Shown here: positions 53,304 through 62,010 of the stretch, piece by piece
How the letters are laid out: each line of letters opens with the position of its first letter
Numbering within the stretch: position 1 is the first letter of the stretch
NCBI GenBank assembly: GCA_019689635.1
Contig: JADGHB010000006.1
Location: 1 to 64,000, forward strand
Origin: Nevskia sp.
GTDB taxonomy: Bacteria; Pseudomonadota; Gammaproteobacteria; Nevskiales; Nevskiaceae
Direction: 5' to 3'
DNA: 64,000 bases
Program-made: the position numbers and the translations under genes
The notes under the pieces: model-generated
What the model was told of the DNA's origin: nothing
Databases searched by the model: none
The model's input: only the letters and a program-made list of their open reading frames with translations

Positions 53304-53777
53304 ATGAGCACAAGGCACCAGTACACCGCAACCGTCGCCTGGCAACGTCGCCCAGGCGAGAAGTACACCGACAACCGCTATTCCCGTGCGCACGAGTGGC
53401 GCTTCGACGGCGGCCTCGCGGTACCCGCGTCGAGCTCGCCCAAGGTGGTTCCGCCGCCCTGGTCGGCGGAAAACGCGGTGGATCCGGAGGAGGCGTTCAT
53501 CGCGGCCTTGTCCGCCTGCCACATGTTGTTTTTCCTGTATCACGCCGCGCGCGACGGTTACGTGGTCGAACGCTACACGGACGAGGCGGTGGGAACGATG
53601 GGCAAAAATGCCCAGGGGCACACCGCCATGCTGGAGGTGGTGCTGCGGCCGCAGATCGAATTCGGTGGTGACCAGCGCCCGGCCGCGGACGAACTGGAAA
53701 CGCTCCACCATCGGGCGCACGAAGATTGCTATCTCGCCAACTCGGTCACCACCGTCGTCCGCGTGGAAGGACGCTGA
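53304..53777 (+). CDS. OsmC family peroxiredoxin-like protein
   Basis: A 157-residue OsmC/Ohr-superfamily protein that reduces organic hydroperoxides through two cysteines. They are visible in the segments ALSACHMLFFLYHAARDG (peroxidatic Cys) and RAHEDCYLANS (resolving Cys). The N-terminus YTATVAWQRRPGEKYTDNRYSRAH is typical of the OsmC-like YhfA-type branch. Likely a cytoplasmic defence enzyme. It lies upstream of the cold shock protein gene on the same strand, with 178 bases of leader between them, so separate regulation is likely. Confidence 0.87.
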   Translation: MSTRHQYTATVAWQRRPGEKYTDNRYSRAHEWRFDGGLAVPASSSPKVVPPPWSAENAVDPEEAFIAALSACHMLFFLYHAARDGYVVERYTDEAVGTMGKNAQGHTAMLEVVLRPQIEFGGDQRPAADELETLHHRAHEDCYLANSVTTVVRVEGR

Positions 53778-53912
53778 CGAGTGACAGCCGCCGCGGAAAC
53801 GGGTAAAGTGCGCGTCGCAGTCGTTTCAAGCAGGCCGTTCCGTGGTCCTTACCCGCTTCCCAAAGCGGCGTTGTGTAATGTCTCCGGCAGCTCCTTGATC
53901 GCTTGCAATCCC

Positions 53913-53931
53913 CGGGCGTAAGCCCGTTTTT
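53913..53931 (+). promoter_or_regulatory. Short hairpin with T run in the cold shock gene leader
   Basis: CGGGC (53913-53917), loop GTAA, GCCCG (53922-53926) and five T follow immediately, ending 24 bases before the ATG at 53956. It looks like a small intrinsic terminator or an RNA thermoswitch element in the 5' leader. Cold shock mRNAs are known for long structured leaders, so attenuation by temperature is possible. Confidence 0.35.
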
Positions 53932-53955
53932 CAATGGCTTTAGAAGGAATGTCGT

Positions 53956-54168
53956 ATGGCAGATACAGCTACTGGTACCGTGAAGTGGTTCAACGACGCG
54001 AAGGGTTACGGCTTCATCACCCCGGCAGACGGCGGTGAAGACCTCTTCGCTCACTTCAAGGAAATCCAGGGCACGGGTTTCAAGAGCCTCAAGGAAGGTC
54101 AGCGCGTGGAGTACAAACCCCAGCGCGGCCCCAAGGGCATGCAGGCAACGCAGATTCGCCCGCTCTAA
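53956..54168 (+). CDS. Cold shock protein (CspA family)
   Basis: A 70-residue single-stranded nucleic acid-binding protein acting as an RNA chaperone. The RNP1 motif is [12 protein letters not shown] and RNP2 is [25 protein letters not shown] is the classical N-terminus. Length and fold are standard. The site AAGGAA precedes the ATG and the gene ends with a strong terminator (54211-54236). The long leader upstream is typical of cold-inducible members. The neighbouring fatty acid desaturase suggests a cold adaptation pair, though it has its own transcript. Confidence 0.96.
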   Translation: MADTATGTVKWFNDAKGYGFITPADGGEDLFAHFKEIQGTGFKSLKEGQRVEYKPQRGPKGMQATQIRPL

Positions 54169-54210
54169 ACCCAACGGGCGTTTGCGCCCGTCGCAGTCCC
54201 GTTTCAACGA

Positions 54211-54236
54211 ACCGCGGCCATGTGCCGCGGTTTTTT
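54211..54236 (+). terminator. Intrinsic terminator of the cold shock gene
   Basis: The stem ACCGCGGC (54211-54218) and GCCGCGGT (54224-54231) enclose the loop CATGT and run into TTTTTT (54231-54236). It lies 42 bases after the cold shock stop codon. It separates that gene from the desaturase at 54377. Confidence 0.85.
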
Positions 54237-54376
54237 ATGCGGTGGGGCGAAAACCCGCTACGCCGGCGGTGTTGATTGGCGCCGTCCGTCCGCGGCCCTG
54301 GTGCTCAGGGTCGCGACGTGCTGCAATAGGCGCCCCGGCATCGTTCCGGTTGTCTTGCCTGCGAAACGCCAAGTTC

Positions 54377-55519
54377 ATGAACGTGTCTGTCGCCTCTGTT
54401 CGCGCTCCCCTCAACTGGCCTGCGGTGGTGATGTTCACCCTGACCACCGCCGTGGTTCTCACGGTGCTGCCCTGGTACGCGCTGAATTTCGCTTTCAGCG
54501 GCGCCGCCTGGGTGTGGTTCGCCTTCTGCATGGTCGCCACCGGCTTGTCCATCACCGGCGGTTACCACCGGCTATGGGCGCACCGTGCTTACCAGGCGCG
54601 CCTGCCGTTGCGGCTGTTCTATTTGCTGTTCGGTGCGATGGCGCTACAGAACAGCGTGCTGGTGTGGGCCTCGATGCACCGCGTGCATCACCGCTACGTG
54701 GACGATCCCGAGCGCGATCCCTATTCCATCCGCCGCGGGTTCTGGTTCGCCCACCTGGGCTGGATGTTGCGCGATTATCCGAGCGCGCGACTCGATTTCT
54801 CCAACGCCCGCGATCTGCAGGACGACCCGCTCGTCGCGTTCCAGCACCGCCACTATCTCGGCTTGGCCTTGGGCATGAACCTCGGATTGCCGCTGCTGGT
54901 CGGCACCCTGTTCGGAGACCCGTTCGGATTTTTGCTCCTGGGCGGATTCCTGCGGCTCGTGATCAACCACCACCTGACTTTCTTCATCAACTCGCTGGCG
55001 CACACTTGGGGGCGGAGGCCCTACACCGCCGACAACACCGCCCGTGACAACGACCTCGTCGCCTTGTTCACCTACGGCGAGGGTTATCACAATTTCCACC
55101 ACCAGTTCCAGTGGGATTACCGCAACGGCGTGCGCTGGTGGCAGATCGATCCCACCAAGTGGTGGATCGCCGCCTGCGCCGCCCTGGGGTTGGCGCACGG
55201 GCTCAAGCGGGTGCCGGAATTCAAGATCCAGCGTGCCATGCTACAGCGCCAGTTCGAGCGCGCGCGCGAGCGTCTACGCGCCTGCGCGCCCACCGGCCGT
55301 TTCGCCGTGCTACACCGGCTGCTGGAACAGGAGCTGGAGGCATTCAGCGCGACGGTCAACGAGTGGACGCGGCTGCAGGGCGAGCGCTTCGAGGCCGCGC
55401 GCCGCAGCCTCGCCGGCCACTGGAGCCACAGCGAGCTGCGTCGCCGCTTGCAGACGCTGGAACGCGCGCTGCACGACCAGCGCCGACGGTTGCGCCTGCT
55501 CCACTTGCAGGCCGCCTGA
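54377..55519 (+). CDS. Acyl-CoA/acyl-lipid delta-9 fatty acid desaturase
   Basis: A 380-residue membrane desaturase. The three iron-binding His boxes are present: HRLWAH, HRVHH (in ASMHRVHHRYVDDPERDPY) and HNFHH (in GEGYHNFHHQFQWDYRNGVRWW). Two pairs of membrane helices flank them. It introduces a double bond into saturated acyl chains, raising membrane fluidity, and is next to a cold shock gene. The last ~130 residues form an extended helical Arg/Glu-rich tail not usual in bacterial DesC-type enzymes. The start MNVSVASVRAPLNWP is at 54377. Whether the acyl donor is acyl-CoA or phospholipid is uncertain. Confidence 0.92.
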   Translation: MNVSVASVRAPLNWPAVVMFTLTTAVVLTVLPWYALNFAFSGAAWVWFAFCMVATGLSITGGYHRLWAHRAYQARLPLRLFYLLFGAMALQNSVLVWASMHRVHHRYVDDPERDPYSIRRGFWFAHLGWMLRDYPSARLDFSNARDLQDDPLVAFQHRHYLGLALGMNLGLPLLVGTLFGDPFGFLLLGGFLRLVINHHLTFFINSLAHTWGRRPYTADNTARDNDLVALFTYGEGYHNFHHQFQWDYRNGVRWWQIDPTKWWIAACAALGLAHGLKRVPEFKIQRAMLQRQFERARERLRACAPTGRFAVLHRLLEQELEAFSATVNEWTRLQGERFEAARRSLAGHWSHSELRRRLQTLERALHDQRRRLRLLHLQAA

Positions 55520-55594
55520 GGCACGGAACATCCCCGCGACGGCGTGGTCGGAAAGCAGCGCGCCGCCACGCGCGTTTGTCGAGGAGAACACGCT

Positions 55595-56029
55595 ATGCGG
55601 GCCCATCCGAGCTCTTTACACGTCGCGCTCGCAGCGCTTCTGCTCTGCGCCGGGAGCGCTGCTGCGGATGCGCTGACCACGCTCAACGATGCCGGGGTAT
55701 TCAAACGCGCGCAGCAGGACGTGGCGACGCTCGACCGCGCCGAGCTCGACGCGCTGTCGGCCACGGTGGCCACCTGCGTGGCGGTGAGCATCGGCCAGCG
55801 CATGCAGCAGTTCGAATGCGAACGCGGCATCAATCTCTACTGGGCGCGCTACGGCCGCGGCCGCGCGCTGGACGACTACCTCACCGCACTGGGCGGATTG
55901 TTCGCCGCCTTCGACAACAATCCGCTGGGCACGACGCCGCAGATGAACCAGACCTACCGGCGCGCGAGCGAGAACCTGGTGACGCTCACCAAGGACATCA
56001 ACGCGCGCTACCGCCAGCTCGCCCGCTGA
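55595..56029 (+). CDS. Hypothetical secreted protein
   Basis: A 144-residue protein with a signal peptide (SSLHVALAALLLCAGSAAA, cleaved near AAAD) and a mainly helical mature part: FKRAQQDVATLDRAELDALSATVATCV, then FECERGINLYWARYGRGRALDDYLTAL. Two cysteines could form a disulfide. I do not recognise a family. A GAGGAGA ribosome site precedes the ATG at 55595. It lies between the desaturase and the outer membrane barrel protein on the same strand; its function is open. Confidence 0.7.
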   Translation: MRAHPSSLHVALAALLLCAGSAAADALTTLNDAGVFKRAQQDVATLDRAELDALSATVATCVAVSIGQRMQQFECERGINLYWARYGRGRALDDYLTALGGLFAAFDNNPLGTTPQMNQTYRRASENLVTLTKDINARYRQLAR

Positions 56030-56210
56030 CGCGCGGCGACGTCCTCGAAACTCGCGGATCGATTTTCGCACGCCCGTTCAGAAGCGATTCAGCTTTTGCC
56101 CACCATGCTGGGCGCGGCTTCCGCTTTCGGTCCCGCACGAGGCACTCGAGGGCCGGTAGCCAGGCGGGCGGCACGCGCTCCCGCCGTCGATCCATTGCAA
56201 GGAGGCAAAC

Positions 56211-56747
56211 ATGAACCGCATCCCTGTTGTCCGATGTTGTGCCGCGCTCGCGGTCTGCGTGCTGTTCCCGGCGCTGGCCGCGGCCGCGGACTACACCTAC
56301 CTCGAAGGCGGTTTCATCGATCGCCACGACTACGGCACCGACGGCGGCGGCGTGCGCGTCGCCGGTTCGTTCGGCTTGCCGCTCATGCCGCTGGCGGTGT
56401 TCGGCGAGTACGACAGCACCGACAATCTCGACCAGTTCGATGTCGGCGCGCTGTTCCACGCCCCGCTGCTGCCGGTGCTCGACCTGTTCGGCGGTGCCTC
56501 GCTGGAGCATGCCGACGTTCACGACCATAGCGACACCGGCATCGGCGCGCGCGCCGGCGTGCGCTGGCGCGTGCTGCCGCAACTGGAGCTGGCGCCGGAG
56601 CTGCGCTACGTCGATCTCTATCACGATGGCCAGACTTCGGTGCGGCTCAACGCGCTGTACCGCATCGCGCCGCGCCTGGACCTGCAGGCTGCGGTGCAAG
56701 GCGGCGACGAGCGGCGCTTCGAGGCGGGCCTGCGCTTCAATTTCTGA
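56211..56747 (+). CDS. Outer membrane beta-barrel protein (small)
   Basis: A 178-residue protein with a signal peptide (CCAALAVCVLFPALAAA, mature ADYTYLEGGF) and alternating beta strands with aromatic ends: YLEGGFIDRHDYGTDGGGVRVAGS, GEYDSTDNLDQFDVGALFH, LEHADVHDHSDTGIGARAGVRWRV, and the C-terminal GGDERRFEAGLRFNF, a terminal Phe that fits BAM recognition. It resembles OmpW/OmpA-type short barrels without a known function. A perfect AAGGAGG ribosome site precedes the ATG at 56211. Confidence 0.83.
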   Translation: MNRIPVVRCCAALAVCVLFPALAAAADYTYLEGGFIDRHDYGTDGGGVRVAGSFGLPLMPLAVFGEYDSTDNLDQFDVGALFHAPLLPVLDLFGGASLEHADVHDHSDTGIGARAGVRWRVLPQLELAPELRYVDLYHDGQTSVRLNALYRIAPRLDLQAAVQGGDERRFEAGLRFNF

Positions 56748-56777
56748 TTTTGTCGACGCAGCGCGGGTCGCGGCTTT

Positions 56778-57308
56778 TCAAGCGGCGCCCAGATAATCCG
56801 ACTTGCCTAGCTCCACGCCGTTGTGACGCAGAATGCCGTAGGCCGTGGTCACGTGGAAGAAGAAGTTGGGCAGCAGGAATTGGGTGAGGTAGGGCAGGCC
56901 CTTGAAGTGCAAGGGACCGTTGCGCGTGGGAATCGCGATGTCGCGTTCCTCGGAGCCGTCGATCTGCGCTGGCGTGTAGCGCTTGACGTGTGCCACGGTC
57001 TTGTCCAGTCGCGCGTACAAGTCGGAGAAGCTGGTTTCGGTGTCCTCATACTTGGGGGGCTCTTCCCCGGCGAGCCGCGACACGCCGCTTTTGGCCATGT
57101 CGCTGGCGATCTGCACCTGGCGCGTGAGCGGAAACATGTCCGGATACAGACGACTGCCCAGCAGTACCGCCGGGTCGAGGTTTTTGGCCTGGGCGTGTTT
57201 CTCGGCCTTTTCGAGTATGGCGCGCAGGTTGCCGAGGTAGCGCAGCAATACCGGAACCGAAGCCGCGTACATCGAAATGCGTGTGGAACCGACGGTCGTC
57301 GCGTGCAT
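56778..57308 (-). CDS. DUF1993 family protein
   Basis: A 176-residue cytoplasmic protein of the DUF1993 family, mostly helical, DinB-like fold. Family blocks are VPVLLRYLGNLRAILEKAEKHA, LLGSRLYPDMFPLTRQVQIASDMAK, RLAGEEPPKYEDTETSFSDLYARL and YLTQFLLPNFFFHVTTAYGILRHNGVELGKSDYLG. DinB-fold proteins often bind a metal through three His, but which residues do so here is not clear. The ATG at 57308 follows AAGGAGAGG, which decides it over a longer start at 57383. Divergent from fabH with about 115 bases between them. Confidence 0.9.
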   Translation of the reverse strand: MHATTVGSTRISMYAASVPVLLRYLGNLRAILEKAEKHAQAKNLDPAVLLGSRLYPDMFPLTRQVQIASDMAKSGVSRLAGEEPPKYEDTETSFSDLYARLDKTVAHVKRYTPAQIDGSEERDIAIPTRNGPLHFKGLPYLTQFLLPNFFFHVTTAYGILRHNGVELGKSDYLGAA

Positions 57309-57423
57309 CGTCCTCTCCTTTAAAGTGTGATTGATTCGAGCACAAATACGGGACGATTCTAACCGAGTGGACGCCGTCCGCAAGTGCCAGACGATCGACT
57401 GTTTGCGCTAAGCTGCGCTTGCC

Positions 57424-58383
57424 ATGACTTACTCGAAAATCGCCGGCACCGGCAGCTACCTGCCGGAACGGGTGGTGACCAACCGCGATCTCGAGGCGCG
57501 CATCGACACCAGCGACGAGTGGATCGTCTCGCGCACTGGCATCGAGGCGCGCCACGTCGCCGCCGAGGGGGAGATGACCAGCGACCTGGCCTTGCAGGCC
57601 GCGCGCCGCGCGTTGCAAGCGGCCGAGACCGGTGCGGGCGAACTCGATTTGATCGTCGTCGCCACCACCACGCCGGACATGGTGTTTCCGTCCACCGCTT
57701 GCCTGCTGCAGGCCAAGCTCGGCGCGCGCCAGTGCGCCGCTTTCGACGTGCAGGCGGTGTGCACCGGCTTCGTCTATGCGCTGGCCGTCGCGGATCGCCT
57801 GGTCGCCAGCGGCACGCACGGCTGCGCGCTGGTGGTCGGGGCCGAGGTCTTCTCGCGTCTGCTGGACTGGAACGACCGCCGCACCTGCGTGCTGTTCGGC
57901 GACGGCGCCGGCGCCGTGGTCCTGCGCCGCGCCGAAACGCCCGGCATCCTCTCCACGCATCTGTGCGCCGATGGCTCGCTCGCCCACATCCTGCGGGTCG
58001 ATGGCGGCATCAGCCACGGCCAGATCCGCGGCAATCCCTATCTGGAAATGGATGGCCAGGCGGTGTACCGCACCGCGGTGCGGGTGCTGGAGGAATCCGC
58101 GTTTCAAACGCTCAAGCGCAACGGCGTCACGGCGCGCGAGCTCGACTGGTACGTGCCGCACCAGGCGAACATCCGCATCATCAATTCGCTGGCCGACAAG
58201 ATCGGCATTGCGCCCGAAAAAGTGGTGACCACGGTCGCTCGTCAGGGCAACACCTCCGCCGCCTCGGTGCCGCTGGCGCTGGATAGCGCGGTGCGCGACG
58301 GCCGCATCAAGCCTGGCCATCTGGTGCTGCTGCAAGGCGTGGGAGGCGGCATGACCTGGGGCTCGGTGCTGTTGCGCATGTAA
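57424..58383 (+). CDS. fabH: 3-oxoacyl-ACP synthase III (KAS III)
   Basis: Condenses acetyl-CoA with malonyl-ACP to start fatty acid synthesis. The 319-residue thiolase-fold enzyme has the catalytic triad Cys113 ([11 protein letters not shown]), His246 (VPHQANIRI) and Asn276 (QGNTSAASV), with the typical [14 protein letters not shown]-terminus and the C-terminal [12 protein letters not shown]. It stands alone, not within the plsX-fabD-fabG-acpP cluster usual for fabH, so it may be a second copy or a dedicated KAS III. The ATG at 57424 is the family start. Confidence 0.94.
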   Translation: MTYSKIAGTGSYLPERVVTNRDLEARIDTSDEWIVSRTGIEARHVAAEGEMTSDLALQAARRALQAAETGAGELDLIVVATTTPDMVFPSTACLLQAKLGARQCAAFDVQAVCTGFVYALAVADRLVASGTHGCALVVGAEVFSRLLDWNDRRTCVLFGDGAGAVVLRRAETPGILSTHLCADGSLAHILRVDGGISHGQIRGNPYLEMDGQAVYRTAVRVLEESAFQTLKRNGVTARELDWYVPHQANIRIINSLADKIGIAPEKVVTTVARQGNTSAASVPLALDSAVRDGRIKPGHLVLLQGVGGGMTWGSVLLRM

Positions 58384-58415
58384 GCCCGCCCGCAGCCCGC
58401 CGGTGGCCGCGGGCC

Positions 58416-58970
58416 TCAGCGCCGATGAAGCTGCACCCAGTCGCGCAAGGCGACCATCAGCCTGCCGATCGCCTCGCGCGTCGGCTCGTGAGTGAGCCGG
58501 CCTTGGGCGTCGAAACGCTCCGCGGCATTGGCGATCATCACCTCCGGCTTGTTGAGAAAACGCAGGTCGAGGAACACGCCGGTCTGGCGCAGGTGGTACT
58601 GGGCGCGCGCCGTGCCGGTCGCTCCGGGGCTGGCGCCCATCAGCGCCGCGGGTTTGCCCGCGAACGGCTGGTTTGGCAGCCGCGACACCCAGTCGATCAT
58701 GTTCTTGAGCCCTCCGGGCAGCGAGTAGTTGTATTCCGGGGTGGCGAACAGCAGGCCGTCGGCCGCGCGGATCTTCTCGCCCAGCGCCTGTACTTCGACG
58801 GGGATGCCCTGCGCTTGCACGTCGGCGTTGTAGATCGGCAGCGCCGGCGTCACCAGGATCTCCAGCTCGAGCTCCGGCGGCGCCAGTTCGCGCGCCGCGC
58901 GCAGCGCCGCGGTGTTGTAGGAGTCTTTGCGCAGGCTGCCGGAAATACCGAGAATGCAAAGTTGGGCCAT
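58416..58970 (-). CDS. NADPH-dependent FMN reductase (chromate reductase-like)
   Basis: A 184-residue flavodoxin-fold oxidoreductase. The FMN-phosphate loop is ISGSLRKDSYNTAAL, followed by ADGLLFATPEYNYSLPGGLKNMIDWVSR, the classic YNYSxPG pattern, and PAALMGASPGATGTARAQYHL. Such enzymes reduce quinones, azo dyes or chromate and protect against oxidative stress. ATG 58970 follows AAGGAG. It is divergent from the UPF0104 membrane protein, whose probable start lies only about 15 bases away. Confidence 0.92.
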   Translation of the reverse strand: MAQLCILGISGSLRKDSYNTAALRAARELAPPELELEILVTPALPIYNADVQAQGIPVEVQALGEKIRAADGLLFATPEYNYSLPGGLKNMIDWVSRLPNQPFAGKPAALMGASPGATGTARAQYHLRQTGVFLDLRFLNKPEVMIANAAERFDAQGRLTHEPTREAIGRLMVALRDWVQLHRR

Positions 58971-58984
58971 TGGAGTCTCCTTCC

Positions 58985-60049
58985 GTGGTTCGATATGGGC
59001 GCAGCATAAAGCAGACCGGGCACACGCGCGCATTGGCGCGCGCCACGCCGTCCACCGCGCGCCGCCGCGTCGCGCTGGTGCTGTTCGCCGCCGGCGTGTT
59101 GCTGATCGCCGCGCTGCTGACGCATTACGGCGTCGCGCGCGTGATGCACGCGCTCGCTGCGGTGGGCTGGGGCGGATTCGCCCTGTTCTGTGCCGTGCAT
59201 CTGGGATTGTTCGTACTGATGGGCGCCGCCTGGTACGCGCTGCCGGTGCGCGCGCCGGGCGTGGGGTTCATGGATTTCGTGTTCGCGCGCCTGGTACGCG
59301 ACGCCGGATCCGAGGCCCTGCCGCTGTCGCAGATCGGCGGCTACTTGCTCGGCGGCCTGGCGCTGTCGCGCCGCGGCGTGCCGGCCTCGCTGACGGCGGC
59401 ATCCACGGTGCTCGACGTGAGCCTGGAAGTGCTCTCCCAGATCGTCTTCGTGCTGCTGGGCTTGATGCTGCTGCGCGGACTGGGACACGCGTCCACCGCG
59501 CTGGTCGCGCCGGTGTCGATCGGGATCGCGACGCTGAGCGCGCTGATCGCTGCGTTTCTGTTCCTGCAGCGCAACGGTGGCGGCCGGCTCAGCCGTGCCG
59601 CGCTGGCCTGGCTGGCGCGCCACTGGCCGGCGGCCGCGGATGCGGCTGCGGAGTTTGGTACGCAGTTGCGTCTGCTGCACGCCAAACCGCGCGCGCTCGC
59701 CCTATGCGCGCTGCTGCATGGGTGCGCCTGGCTGGGCATCGGCTGGGAAGCCTGGCTGGGCTTGAGACTGCTCGGCTCGCCGCTGCCGGTCACCGAAGCG
59801 GTCTCGCTCGAAAGCCTGCTGTTCGCCCTGCGTGCGCTGGCGTTCGCCATTCCCAACGCAGCCGGCGCGCAAGAGGCGATCTACGTGCTGCTCGCCGGCG
59901 TCTACGGCGTTACGCCCACGGCCTTGCTCGCGCTGTCCTTGCTCAAGCGCGGTCGCGATGCGCTGCTCGGCGGCGCCACGCTCGGTCTGTGGCAATGGTT
60001 GGAGCTGCGGCGCGCGCGGGCGTCTGGCGTGCGTCGCGCGTTAGACTGA
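58985..60049 (+). CDS. Lysylphosphatidylglycerol synthase TM-region (UPF0104)-like membrane protein
   Basis: An integral membrane protein of about 354 residues with seven or eight helices of the UPF0104/HpnL-like family, related to the flippase part of MprF. Seen: VALVLFAAGVLLIAALLTHYG, LSQIGGYLLGGLALSRRGVP, and GAQEAIYVLLAGVYGV. The C-terminal ending is LWQWLELRRARAS. Its substrate is unknown; relatives move lipids such as hopanoid precursors or aminoacyl phosphatidylglycerol. The start is uncertain: GTG 58985 is used here, and TTG 59033 is an alternative just before the first helix. No ATG precedes the conserved part. Confidence 0.75.
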   Translation: MVRYGRSIKQTGHTRALARATPSTARRRVALVLFAAGVLLIAALLTHYGVARVMHALAAVGWGGFALFCAVHLGLFVLMGAAWYALPVRAPGVGFMDFVFARLVRDAGSEALPLSQIGGYLLGGLALSRRGVPASLTAASTVLDVSLEVLSQIVFVLLGLMLLRGLGHASTALVAPVSIGIATLSALIAAFLFLQRNGGGRLSRAALAWLARHWPAAADAAAEFGTQLRLLHAKPRALALCALLHGCAWLGIGWEAWLGLRLLGSPLPVTEAVSLESLLFALRALAFAIPNAAGAQEAIYVLLAGVYGVTPTALLALSLLKRGRDALLGGATLGLWQWLELRRARASGVRRALD

Positions 60050-60074
60050 GCGTAGTCGTGAAGCAGGAGCCGCG

Positions 60075-60695
60075 ATGGCGCGATTCGACACAAGCCTGAA
60101 CATCAGCCCGCGCGATTTCCCCGATCCGGTCGAGGACGAGCCGCGTGCCGCCGCGGCGGGGCGCCGGCTCGCGGTGCTCGCCGGCGGCTGCTTCTGGTGC
60201 GTGGAGGCGGTCTATCGAGCGCTCGACGGCGTGCTGGAAGTGACCAACGGCTACTCCGGCGGCAGCCGCGAGACGGCCGATTACCGCACGGTGTGCACCG
60301 GGACCACCGGCCACGCCGAAGTGGTGCAGATCGCCTACGATCCTTCGCGCACCACTTACGGCCAATTGCTCAAGATTTTCTTCTCGGTGGCGCACGACCC
60401 CACCCAGCTCGACCGCCAGGGCAACGACGTCGGGCCGCAGTACCGCTCGGCGATTTTTTACGCGGACGAACGGCAAAAGCGCATCGCCGAACGCTACATC
60501 GCCCAGCTCGACGCGGCCGGCGTGTTCCGTTCCAAGATCGTCACGCGCTTGGAACCGCTCGGCGAATTTTTCGAGGCGGAAAGGTACCACCAGAACTACG
60601 CCGCGCTGCACCCCGATGAACCCTACATCGCGCTGGTCGCGCGGCCCAAGGTGGAAAAACTGCGCGCTTACTTCGGCGATCGTCTCAAGTCATGA
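60075..60695 (+). CDS. msrA: Peptide methionine sulfoxide reductase MsrA
   Basis: Reduces the S epimer of methionine sulfoxide in oxidised proteins. The 206-residue enzyme has the active site [16 protein letters not shown] with catalytic Cys39. Next come [31 protein letters not shown] and [11 protein letters not shown], matching MsrA. An N-terminal extension of about 35 residues precedes the active site, and the Cys-pair tail of some MsrAs is not obvious. MsrB is not adjacent. It converges with arfB, about 10 bases apart. Confidence 0.95.
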   Translation: MARFDTSLNISPRDFPDPVEDEPRAAAAGRRLAVLAGGCFWCVEAVYRALDGVLEVTNGYSGGSRETADYRTVCTGTTGHAEVVQIAYDPSRTTYGQLLKIFFSVAHDPTQLDRQGNDVGPQYRSAIFYADERQKRIAERYIAQLDAAGVFRSKIVTRLEPLGEFFEAERYHQNYAALHPDEPYIALVARPKVEKLRAYFGDRLKS

Positions 60696-60705
60696 AGTCG
60701 GCGCT

Positions 60706-61119
60706 TCATTCGACCACGCGCCCGCGCAGCGACTTGATGCGCGCGCGATGGGCCTTGGCTTCCAGGCGCTGGCGCCGCGGGGCGGCGCCGGGCCGCGTCG
60801 GCTTGCGCGGGCGCGGCGGCGTCGCGGCCACGGCGATCAGCGCACGCAGGCGCTCGAGCGCCGCGGCGCGATTGCGTTCCAGGCTGCGATACTGCTGGGC
60901 CTTGATGACCACCACGCCCGCGCCGCCGATGCGGCGATCGCGCAAGGCCAGCAGTCGCGCCTTGACGTCCTCCGGCAGCGAGGAGGCGCGGATATCGAAG
61001 CGCAGCACCGCGGCGCTGGCGGTCTTGTTGACGTGCTGGCCGCCGGCGCCCTGCGCGAGCACGGCGTCGAATTCGATTTCGGACAGCGGCAGCTGCAAAC
61101 CCGGGGCGATCGAGAGCAT
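60706..61119 (-). CDS. arfB: Alternative ribosome-rescue factor ArfB (peptidyl-tRNA hydrolase)
   Basis: A 137-residue release factor-like protein that frees ribosomes stalled without a stop codon. The GGQ catalytic loop is visible in [20 protein letters not shown], followed by [18 protein letters not shown] and the basic C-terminal tail ([26 protein letters not shown]) that enters the empty mRNA channel. Size and layout match YaeJ/ArfB. The start [17 protein letters not shown] is at 61119; an upstream start at 61131 is possible. It is divergent from mtgA with about 50 bases between them. Confidence 0.93.
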   Translation of the reverse strand: MLSIAPGLQLPLSEIEFDAVLAQGAGGQHVNKTASAAVLRFDIRASSLPEDVKARLLALRDRRIGGAGVVVIKAQQYRSLERNRAAALERLRALIAVAATPPRPRKPTRPGAAPRRQRLEAKAHRARIKSLRGRVVE

Positions 61120-61167
61120 GCCGCACAGCATAATCGTGGCAAGGCCGCGCCCGCACGCCCGGTGACG

Positions 61168-61995
61168 ATGAGCGAGCGCCTGGAACCCGCGCTGGGCCCG
61201 CCGCCGTCACTGCCTCCGCTGCCGGACCTGCGTCCCGGGCGCCCGCGTCTGGAACGCCCGACACCGCGGCCCCACGGCGGCGCGCTGCGGGCTTTGCTGC
61301 TCGTGCCGCTGGCACTCCTGCTGTTGGTGCTGGGGCCGATCGTGGCGCTGCGCTGGTTGCCGCCGCCGACTACGAGTTTCATGCTGCAAAGCCCGGTCAA
61401 GCCGGTGCGCTACCGCTGGGTCCCGATGCGCGATATCGCCAAGACCATGCAGCGCGCGGTGATCGCCTCCGAAGACCAGAAGTTCTGGGTGCACCACGGC
61501 TTCGACGTCGAGGCCATCGAGAAAGCCTACGCGCACAACCGCCGCAGCCGGCGTATTCGTGGGGCGTCCACCATCAGCCAGCAGACCGCCAAAAACCTGT
61601 TTCTGTGGCCGGGCGGCGGCTATTTCCGCAAGGCGCTGGAAGCGGGCCTCACGGTGCTGCTCGAAACGCTGTGGGGCAAGCCGCGCATCCTGGAGGTGTA
61701 TCTCAACGTCGCCCAGTTCGGGCCGGGGATCTACGGCGTGGAGGCCGCTGCGGAATATTATTTCCACGAACACGCCTCCCGGCTCAGCGCCGAGCAGGCG
61801 GCGCGTCTGGCCGCGGTGCTGCCCAATCCGGACCACTGGCGCGTGCTCTCGCCCGGGCCCTATGTCCAGTCGCGGGTCGACTGGATCCTGGGCCAGATGG
61901 GCGATCGCACGGCGCAGACGCCGGTCGAGGAGCCAGAACCGCCGCCCGGCGAGGCGCCGCCCTCCGACGACGACAGCGGACCGCCGCCGTATTGA
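61168..61995 (+). CDS. mtgA: Monofunctional biosynthetic peptidoglycan transglycosylase
   Basis: A 275-residue inner-membrane glycosyltransferase that polymerises lipid II into glycan strands. One N-terminal helix ([21 protein letters not shown]) follows a Pro-rich cytosolic tail. The catalytic domain has the motif [14 protein letters not shown] (catalytic Glu), [21 protein letters not shown], and [26 protein letters not shown]. No penicillin-binding transpeptidase domain follows, defining MtgA, not a class A PBP. A Pro/Glu-rich C-terminal tail is present. ATG 61168. Confidence 0.95.
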   Translation: MSERLEPALGPPPSLPPLPDLRPGRPRLERPTPRPHGGALRALLLVPLALLLLVLGPIVALRWLPPPTTSFMLQSPVKPVRYRWVPMRDIAKTMQRAVIASEDQKFWVHHGFDVEAIEKAYAHNRRSRRIRGASTISQQTAKNLFLWPGGGYFRKALEAGLTVLLETLWGKPRILEVYLNVAQFGPGIYGVEAAAEYYFHEHASRLSAEQAARLAAVLPNPDHWRVLSPGPYVQSRVDWILGQMGDRTAQTPVEEPEPPPGEAPPSDDDSGPPPY

Positions 61996-62010
61996 GGAGC
62001 GCGGTGCGCG

